A stretch of DNA of 37,215 nucleotides from positions 1 to 37,215 of the forward strand of contig JAJXVT010000011.1 of assembly GCA_021781995.1 (NCBI GenBank). Reading direction: 5' to 3'. The notes under the pieces were generated by a model. It made no database searches. It saw nothing but the letters and a program-made list of their open reading frames with translations, and had not been told where the DNA came from. Both the position numbers and the translations under genes were made by a program. The DNA is from a bacterium (GTDB lineage: Bacteria; Chlamydiota; Chlamydiia; Chlamydiales; SM23-39). This document shows, piece by piece, positions 31,658-37,215 of the stretch (its first letter is position 1; the number at the start of each line of letters is the position of its first letter).

Positions 31658-32652
31658 AAAGCGCTACATTACGCCGTCCACTTACGCAACGTGAAAAAAT
31701 TCCTGACGCAGGGAAGAAAAAAAGAGTAATTCTGCTTGCTGGTCCGACAGCTGCCGGGAAAACTCAACTCTCGCTTTCGCTTGCAAAGCTTCTTGGCGGA
31801 GAGATCATCTCAGCAGATTCCATGCAAGTCTATCGCTCGATGGACATCGGTACTGCTAAAGCATCACCAGAAGAACGAGGGTTAATCGCCCACCATCTGA
31901 TTGATATTCGAGACATTGACGAACCTTTTAATGTTGCAGAATTTTACCATGCTTCCCAAACAGCCATACGAGAAATAGTGCATCGAGACAATGTTCCTAT
32001 GATTGTCGGAGGCTCAGGTTTTTATATCCACGCCTTGCTATACGGGCCTCCAGCTGGGCCCCCATCCGTTCCTGATGTGCGTGATCAACTCGACCACCAA
32101 ATGCGCGAATTAGGCCCCGAAGTACTTTATGAAAGATTGCAGCTACTCGATCCTGAGTATGCCGCCACTATTTCTGAAAAAGATCGCCACAAAATTATAC
32201 GGGCTTTAGAAATCATGGCTCTATCGGACCAAAAAGTCAGTGATTTTCCCAAAATGAATCAATCGGAAAATAACGACTATGATTTTCGGTGTTGGTTTAT
32301 TTATTATTCTCGCGAAAGTTTATATGCACGCATTGAACAACGCTGTGACGAAATGATTGCAAAAGGATTTCTAGAAGAAGTTCAACGACTGGATAATCAA
32401 GGACTTAGACTCAATTCGTCAGCCGCTCAGGCCATCGGATACCGTCAAGCCTTACAATTTTTAGACAGCCCTCGCTCTGCGTCTGATTACGAACACTTTA
32501 TCGCTCAATTCAAAAAAGCTACTCGTCATTTTGCAAAACGGCAATTTACTTGGTTTCGCAAGGAGCCCCTTTTTCGATGGCTCAATATCGAAGAGCATTC
32601 TCCTGAGCGACTTAGAGAAATCATTCTACAGGATTATGAACAGGGGTACTGA
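31654..32652 (+). CDS. miaA: tRNA dimethylallyltransferase MiaA
   Basis: The 332-residue enzyme adds a dimethylallyl group to A37 of tRNAs reading UNN codons. The P-loop is AGPTAAGKT at 29-37, followed by GGEIISADSMQVYR and GTAKAS. VGGSGFYIHALLYG and the RHFAKRQFTWFR segment near the C-terminus are also characteristic. The start is GTG, overlapping the rsbV stop as GTGA, so the two are coupled. Length is typical. Confidence 0.96.
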   Translation: MKSATLRRPLTQREKIPDAGKKKRVILLAGPTAAGKTQLSLSLAKLLGGEIISADSMQVYRSMDIGTAKASPEERGLIAHHLIDIRDIDEPFNVAEFYHASQTAIREIVHRDNVPMIVGGSGFYIHALLYGPPAGPPSVPDVRDQLDHQMRELGPEVLYERLQLLDPEYAATISEKDRHKIIRALEIMALSDQKVSDFPKMNQSENNDYDFRCWFIYYSRESLYARIEQRCDEMIAKGFLEEVQRLDNQGLRLNSSAAQAIGYRQALQFLDSPRSASDYEHFIAQFKKATRHFAKRQFTWFRKEPLFRWLNIEEHSPERLREIILQDYEQGY

Positions 32653-32750
32653 ACCTGTTGCTACCTCCAGAGGCAATTCTCTACACAAAAATATTTATTC
32701 CCTTTTCACAAGCAAAAGACTATATACTAAAAATATATCGAGAGTGATTT

Positions 32751-34331
32751 ATGCGGATTGTACAGGTAGCAGCTGAATTTGCCCCCCTAGCTAAAGCTGG
32801 AGGGTTAGGCGAAGTAGTCGTCGGGCTTACTCGAGCTTTGAACAATCTGCATGAAGATGTTGAAGTCATTATCCCGAAACACGATCTTATCCACCCCAAA
32901 ATTCTTGAAAATGCAAGACTTGAAATTCCCGATTTTAAATGCGTTGAAAATGGCCGGCAAATTGCAAATGCAGCGTGGCAAATCGAAGCAGAAGGATGCA
33001 AACTACATCTTTTAGAGGCTAGACACCCTTCCGGTTATTTTCATAGAGGAAAAATCTATGGTTGCGATGATGACGTCCCTCGTTTTTTATATTTTTGCCG
33101 TATGGTCGCAGAATACTTAAAACTTAAAAATCAACCTATCGATGTATTGCATTTGCACGATTGGCACACAGCTGCGCTTGCTTTATTTATTCGGGATTTA
33201 ATGTCTTTAGACGTAAAAGTCGGAAAGATCGTATTGACCATTCACAATATCGAGTACCAAGGCAAATGCGCTGTTCAAGATTTAAATGCAGTGGGTCTCG
33301 ATGGTGTTTCCTATCTCACCTCTACTAAACTCCAAGATAACGATCCCAACTATCCCGAGACAATCAACTTATTGAAAGGGGGCATTGTTTATGCAGACCG
33401 CATCGTTGCCGTTTCACCGACTTACGCTAAAGAAATTCTCACTCAGACAGGCGGCTTCGGTCTAGACTCTACATTGAAATTTTGCAAATCTAAATTATCA
33501 GGAATCTTAAACGGAATAGATCTATCGCTTTGGAGTCCCGAATCTGACCGCCATCTCAAACATCATTTCAGCTCCACAGATGCTCTAGCATCCATTGTGA
33601 AAGCAAAACGTAAAAACAAAGAAGAACTCATCCGTCGATTCCAAGTGAGTTCTGTAGCCACGCCTTGGGTCGGTGCTGTCACACGCATCGCAGAACAAAA
33701 AAGCCCTGAACTTTTAGAAGAGGCCCTAGTACAAACAATGCGCCTAGGAGGAGTCTTTGTCTTGCTCGGTTCTTCCCCCACCCCTGCTATTCAAAGCCAT
33801 TTTGAAGCTCTAAAACAAAAATACCAGGGACATCCGCAAGTCATTTTACAGCTTGAGTATGACGATGCACTCGCCCATCAGATCTATGCAGCCTTAGATT
33901 TACTGGTAGTTCCATCAAAAACAGAACCTTGCGGTCTTACGCAAATGATTGGCATGCATTATGGCGTGCTTCCGATTGCCCGTTCGACAGGCGGTTTAAA
34001 GGACACAGTGGTCGATTGCGATAACGGCTTGAAGCCAAGCGCAGAAAGGAATGGTTTTCTTTTTGAAAAAGCAACTGCTAAAGAATTTACAGAAACGTTG
34101 GAACGGGCCATTCTTTTATACAAAACAAACCCCGCCACCTTTCAAAATTTAATGCGCTGTGGTATGCATTTAGATTTTAGTTGGACCAAACCGGCCAAGG
34201 AATATCTCAAAGCATTTAGCGCTTCTGTAAAAATGATTGGATTCAATACGGTTCAATTGTCACCCATCATGGAACAGAATAAAGCTGCAACAGCAACCAA
34301 GCCTAAACGGCCATCAGCTCCACGTTCATAG
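32751..34331 (+). CDS. glgA: Glycogen synthase
   Basis: The 526-residue GT-B enzyme extends alpha-1,4-glucan from ADP-glucose. The nucleotide-sugar site has KAGGLGEV starting at Lys15. The C-terminal domain carries VPSKTEPCGLTQMIGMHYG from about residue 386 and RSTGGLKDTV. About 40 residues after the usual end form a basic, Pro/Lys-rich tail (TATKPKRPSAPRS). The leader contains GAG before the ATG and an AT-rich upstream region. The 3' end overlaps convergent pgsA by 6 bp. glgA next to pgsA is also seen in C. trachomatis (CT797-CT798, as I recall). Confidence 0.96.
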   Translation: MRIVQVAAEFAPLAKAGGLGEVVVGLTRALNNLHEDVEVIIPKHDLIHPKILENARLEIPDFKCVENGRQIANAAWQIEAEGCKLHLLEARHPSGYFHRGKIYGCDDDVPRFLYFCRMVAEYLKLKNQPIDVLHLHDWHTAALALFIRDLMSLDVKVGKIVLTIHNIEYQGKCAVQDLNAVGLDGVSYLTSTKLQDNDPNYPETINLLKGGIVYADRIVAVSPTYAKEILTQTGGFGLDSTLKFCKSKLSGILNGIDLSLWSPESDRHLKHHFSSTDALASIVKAKRKNKEELIRRFQVSSVATPWVGAVTRIAEQKSPELLEEALVQTMRLGGVFVLLGSSPTPAIQSHFEALKQKYQGHPQVILQLEYDDALAHQIYAALDLLVVPSKTEPCGLTQMIGMHYGVLPIARSTGGLKDTVVDCDNGLKPSAERNGFLFEKATAKEFTETLERAILLYKTNPATFQNLMRCGMHLDFSWTKPAKEYLKAFSASVKMIGFNTVQLSPIMEQNKAATATKPKRPSAPRS

Positions 34332-34916
34332 AGTTTCTAAAGCTTTTTTGATATACAGTCGATTCGAATAAAAGTAATCAATAGCAGAAATAGCTGTATA
34401 AATTGCCGCCGCTGATACAATCCATAAGCTCCATTGCTGCAATTGACCCAACGATAAATAACCATGTGAATAAGGTATCATCAAAATAATGATGGCAAAA
34501 GCTGCTACGGCTTGAATAATCGCTTTGATTTTTCCACTGGTGCGCGCGGCTAACGCTACGCCGCGAAGAGCGCATAACGTTCGCAACGTACCGATAAACA
34601 ACTCTCTATAAAAAAAAATTAAAACCCACAACATCGGCAATTGCACTATGCCTTGTGTGAATGCTAAAAACAAAGAAATATGAGTCATACTATCAGCCAT
34701 GGGATCTAAAACTTTACCTAAATCCGTCACCTGATTGTGTTTGCGAGCTAAAAAACCATCTAACACATCCGAAATTTCACTTACAATCAGACACGCTAAT
34801 AAAATATACGGTAAAAGAGCTTCCGAAATTCCCAAAGTCTTACTTCCTAAATAAAGAATAGGAAAAAGAGGACTGATGAAAATTCTTAAAGATGTAAACA
34901 AATGCGCCACATTCAT
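34326..34916 (-). CDS. pgsA: CDP-alcohol phosphatidyltransferase, PgsA type
   Basis: The 196-residue membrane enzyme has a complete CDP-alcohol motif, D-x2-DG-x2-AR-x8-G-x3-D-x3-D, at residues 50-75 (Asp50, Asp53, Gly54, Ala57, Arg58, Gly67, Asp71, Asp75). Five or so membrane spans surround it. It probably makes phosphatidylglycerophosphate from CDP-diacylglycerol and glycerol-3-phosphate; substrate choice is inferred from chlamydial context. It converges on glgA with a 6-bp overlap. The gap to rlmN upstream is 66 bp and holds nothing recognisable. Confidence 0.9.
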   Translation of the reverse strand: MNVAHLFTSLRIFISPLFPILYLGSKTLGISEALLPYILLACLIVSEISDVLDGFLARKHNQVTDLGKVLDPMADSMTHISLFLAFTQGIVQLPMLWVLIFFYRELFIGTLRTLCALRGVALAARTSGKIKAIIQAVAAFAIIILMIPYSHGYLSLGQLQQWSLWIVSAAAIYTAISAIDYFYSNRLYIKKALETL

Positions 34917-34982
34917 AAGAAAAGATTAGAGGAGAGGTTTGATTTTGGCAAGGGCCATAATTTGAGCCAACTGCCTCATTGG

Positions 34983-36038
34983 TCAATCACCCTCGACTGA
35001 ACAAGTTTGGCCAGTCTGCAATGCAAGCTGTCCGCAAGCCGCGGCGATATCTTTGCCCTTGGTATAGCGCCACGTCGTATTGATTCCAGCACTCTCTAAA
35101 CGATTGCGAAATTGTTCGATCATTTCTTTTTCAGGCCGTTGCAGATTCAGTCCCTCGACAGGATTATACGGAATTAGGTTCACCGTGCACTGTTTACCGC
35201 GTAAAAGAGCGGCTAATTCATTGGCATGTTCCAACTGATCATTGATACCTGAGAGCAATGTATATTCATACGTAATATCGCGTTTTGTTTTCGCAGCATA
35301 TGCATCCATTGCCAAAAGAATTTCTTCCAAAGGATATTTGCGAGCATATGGAATGATTTTTTTACGGATATGCTGATTTGGCGCATGCAGCGACAGCACT
35401 AAATTGACATGCAATTGCTCTTCAGCTAACCGCCCTATACCCTCCACAACACCCACAGTGGAAATGGTAATTCTCCGCTGCGATATGTGAAATGCTGCAG
35501 GGTGATTAAAAATTGCGACAGCTTTTACCACTGCTTCATAATTTTCCATCGGTTCACCCATGCCCATAAAGACAATATGGCTTACTCGCTCTCCACTTTC
35601 CGCTAAGCGGCGGTCGATGTGAAGCACTTGTTCCACGATTTCAGCTACGCTCAAGCAGCGCATTAAGCCTTGTTTACCCGAAGCGCAAAATGCACAACGA
35701 GCAGGACAGCCCACTTGGCACGAAACGCAGACAGTTCGGCGAGAATCCGACAATATCAAAACCGACTCCACTCGACTTTTATCAGACAATTCCCAAAGAT
35801 ATTTAATAGTTTCTTTATCTTCTGACTCCAATACTTTTAAAAGAGAAATGCTCGGAAATGCAAAATGATTCGAAAGCTTATCTCTCAAAATTTTACTTAA
35901 ATTGGTCATGTCGGCGAAGCTTTGAGCCCGCTTTTGATAAACCCAATCAAAAATTTGCGCCGCGCGGAAGGGTTGTTCTCCTTGATTGCGGAGCCACTGT
36001 TTTAAGTCTTCGATGGACAAGTCACATAAGTATTGCAT
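34983..36038 (-). CDS. rlmN: 23S rRNA/tRNA adenine-C2 methyltransferase RlmN
   Basis: The 351-residue radical SAM enzyme methylates A2503 of 23S rRNA and A37 of some tRNAs. The cluster motif is CPARCAFC (Cys111, Cys115, Cys118). The SAM-binding GMGEPMENY and the catalytic Cys335 in AACGQL near the C-terminus are intact. The N-terminal accessory domain opens with DLSIEDLKQWLRNQGEQPFR in family style. Length is typical. It lies upstream of pgsA on the minus strand. Confidence 0.96.
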   Translation of the reverse strand: MQYLCDLSIEDLKQWLRNQGEQPFRAAQIFDWVYQKRAQSFADMTNLSKILRDKLSNHFAFPSISLLKVLESEDKETIKYLWELSDKSRVESVLILSDSRRTVCVSCQVGCPARCAFCASGKQGLMRCLSVAEIVEQVLHIDRRLAESGERVSHIVFMGMGEPMENYEAVVKAVAIFNHPAAFHISQRRITISTVGVVEGIGRLAEEQLHVNLVLSLHAPNQHIRKKIIPYARKYPLEEILLAMDAYAAKTKRDITYEYTLLSGINDQLEHANELAALLRGKQCTVNLIPYNPVEGLNLQRPEKEMIEQFRNRLESAGINTTWRYTKGKDIAAACGQLALQTGQTCSVEGD

Positions 36039-36116
36039 AGCGCCGAAGAGTATAACAGATTGATCCTTATTTGCGAACTGTTATATATATATTTTTAAAA
36101 ACACCTTGAGGAACTC

Positions 36117-36611
36117 ATGTTTACCAATCCCCTATTGCACTTCATCGCAGTCGTTTATGAAAAAATCGTCGGTATAGGATCCAATCTGCAAAGCCTTTTT
36201 TTACTCTGGGTTCGACTCACCTGGGGGCATCAATTTTACCTTACTGGCATGGGTAAATTGCACAACATAGAGCAAACAGCGCAATATTTCGCCTCGCTAG
36301 GCATCGCCCACCCTGAATTGCAAGCACATGTGGTAGGAACGCTCGAAGCCGCAGGCGGCGCTTTATTAGTAGTGGGCTTAGCTTCAAGATTCATCTCCAT
36401 TCCGCTACTCATCACGCTTTTAGTCGCTTTAGGAACCGCTCATATTCAAATTTTCTCAGGTCTGCATTTCTTGACAGATCCGGCTGAGCTAGCTGCATCA
36501 GCTCCTTTTCCTTTTTTAATGATGACCCTGTTGATGATTTGCTATGGGCCAGGGCGCATTTCACTCGACGGCTGGCTAAAACGATGGGCTGAAGGACAAC
36601 CAAAATATTAA
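36117..36611 (+). CDS. DoxX family membrane protein
   Basis: The 164-residue protein has four hydrophobic spans and the DoxX pattern: LLWVRLTWGHQFYLTGMGKL, then YFASLGIAHPEL, LEAAGGALLVVGL and a last span with LMMTLLMICYGPG. Family members are four-helix membrane proteins linked to redox or thiosulfate metabolism in some bacteria, with unclear function in most. GAGGAACTC precedes the ATG. The 78-bp divergent gap from rlmN contains a TATATATAT stretch likely to hold promoters. Confidence 0.88.
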   Translation: MFTNPLLHFIAVVYEKIVGIGSNLQSLFLLWVRLTWGHQFYLTGMGKLHNIEQTAQYFASLGIAHPELQAHVVGTLEAAGGALLVVGLASRFISIPLLITLLVALGTAHIQIFSGLHFLTDPAELAASAPFPFLMMTLLMICYGPGRISLDGWLKRWAEGQPKY

Positions 36612-36615
36612 CCTG

Positions 36616-36645
36616 TTGCGAAGTTTAAGGTTCTTAGTGTACAAT
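36616..36645 (+). promoter_or_regulatory. Promoter of rpmH-rnpA
   Basis: TTGCGA (36616-36621), 18 nt, then TACAAT (36640-36645). The leader of about 65 nt ends with TGAGGAT just before the rpmH ATG. Confidence 0.55.
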
Positions 36646-36716
36646 GCCTCGCACATGCCAAAGCCTATCCCCTATTTTAAGACGAGCTTTCGGCCTACAG
36701 AACTTTTTGAGGATTT

Positions 36717-36851
36717 ATGAAAAGAACTTACCAACCCAGCAAACGACATAGAAAAAAAACACACGGATTCCGTACCCGCATGAAAACTACTGGCGGTCGC
36801 AAAGTTATCGCTCGCCGTAGACGCAAAGGGCGCGCAGTTCTCGCTGCGTAG
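36717..36851 (+). CDS. rpmH: 50S ribosomal protein L34
   Basis: This short frame encodes 44 residues, starting [19 protein letters not shown] and ending GRAVLAA with the usual RRRRKGR basic run between. That is a canonical L34. GAGGA lies just upstream of the ATG. rnpA follows after 6 bp, the order found in most bacteria. Confidence 0.97.
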   Translation: MKRTYQPSKRHRKKTHGFRTRMKTTGGRKVIARRRRKGRAVLAA

Positions 36852-36857
36852 TAATAC

Positions 36858-37184
36858 ATGGGATTTAATTTTCCCAAGCAATGCAGGCTTTTAAACCGGG
36901 GCGACTTCATATACATGAAGCGTGGTAGCCGTAGGGTTGTAGGCAAATGTCTATGCCTCGATCTGAAGGCATCAAATCGCCCCACGCGCATCGGGATCAG
37001 TGTTTCTAGCAAGTATGGATCTTCTTGCGAAAGGAATCGCTTTAAACGCCTCGTCCGTGAAGCTTTCCGCAATCTGAACCATAAATGTCCTCAAATCGAT
37101 ATCCACGTCGTCCCCCGACAAAAGGCAAAATTGGCTAAATTAGCTGATATTTTGGCAGATTTTCACCAATTAATTTTTAAATAA
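36858..37184 (+). CDS. rnpA: Ribonuclease P protein component
   Basis: The 108-residue basic protein assists the RNase P RNA in tRNA 5' maturation. The family RNR motif is at Arg59-Asn60-Arg61 in SSCERNRFKRLVREAFR, preceded by IGISVSSKYG and the N-terminal LLNRGDF. It begins 6 bp after rpmH and ends 31 bp before the window edge. Confidence 0.96.
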   Translation: MGFNFPKQCRLLNRGDFIYMKRGSRRVVGKCLCLDLKASNRPTRIGISVSSKYGSSCERNRFKRLVREAFRNLNHKCPQIDIHVVPRQKAKLAKLADILADFHQLIFK

Positions 37185-37215
37185 ATTGCAGTAAAATATC
37201 AATCGCACCATGGCA

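Noticed and set aside
36616..37215. Chromosomal origin next to rpmH-rnpA
   Set aside because: In many bacteria these genes flank dnaA/oriC, but I see no DnaA box cluster or dnaA here. The one box-like TTATCCACC (near 32887) lies inside glgA and is isolated.

Overview
The window looks like chromosomal DNA of a member of the order Chlamydiales, most likely an amoeba-associated, Chlamydia-related lineage rather than a Chlamydiaceae pathogen. From memory, most of the recognisable genes (rsbV, miaA, aas, priA, lysS, rnpA, rpmH, rpmJ, rpsN, mutS, dnaG, a glycyl-tRNA synthetase, pgsA, glgA) have counterparts in one sector of the Chlamydia trachomatis map, roughly CT765 to CT798, here in rearranged order. 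Three things set it apart from Chlamydiaceae as I know them: a single-chain alpha2-type glycyl-tRNA synthetase, a fused acyltransferase/ACP/acyl-ACP synthetase, and many unfamiliar genes between the housekeeping loci.

Layout. 1-457: no intact gene, only a possible decayed coding remnant. 458-2838: an orphan gene, an Asp23-type envelope pair, a small GYF_2 membrane protein, and rpmJ-rpsN. 3014-5070: glyQS and two small orphans. 5227-6623: a two-gene unit led by a mitochondrial-carrier-family (SLC25-like) protein. 6634-6728: a perfect 36-bp inverted repeat. 6755-8793: BrnQ-type amino acid transporter and a protein with two tRNA-binding domains. 8850-8930: copy A of a dispersed repeat. 8971-11140: dnaG and a DCC-family redox protein. 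11360-14329: an orphan pair whose second member is built almost wholly of 40-residue repeats. 14400-18113: mutS and an MFS transporter, convergent and overlapping. 18237-19417: DUF2147 protein, a proline-rich orphan and repeat copy B. 19519-23080: two orphans and priA. 23265-26665: two related orphans and an atypical protein kinase. 26732-34331: lysS, aas, khpA, rsbV, miaA, glgA. 34326-37184: pgsA, rlmN, DoxX, rpmH, rnpA.

How the genes work together. The backbone covers translation (rpsN, rpmJ, rpmH, glyQS, lysS, miaA, rlmN, rnpA), DNA replication and repair (dnaG, priA, mutS), phospholipid and glycogen synthesis (aas, pgsA, glgA) and partner-switch regulation (rsbV). Between these sit genes with features of host-directed proteins: a mitochondrial-type carrier, a minimal kinase with a basic patch, proline/serine-rich N-termini, amphipathic repeats and hydrophobic hairpins. 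Several share a promoter of the form TTGAAm-N17-TAAAAT. Several other genes start 6 to 10 nt after a -10 box with no Shine-Dalgarno sequence, suggesting leaderless or nearly leaderless mRNAs.

The strongest candidates for something undescribed are the bacterial mitochondrial-carrier homologue with its overlapping partner (5227-6623), the kinase cluster (23265-26665) and the 40-residue-repeat protein (12050-14329).
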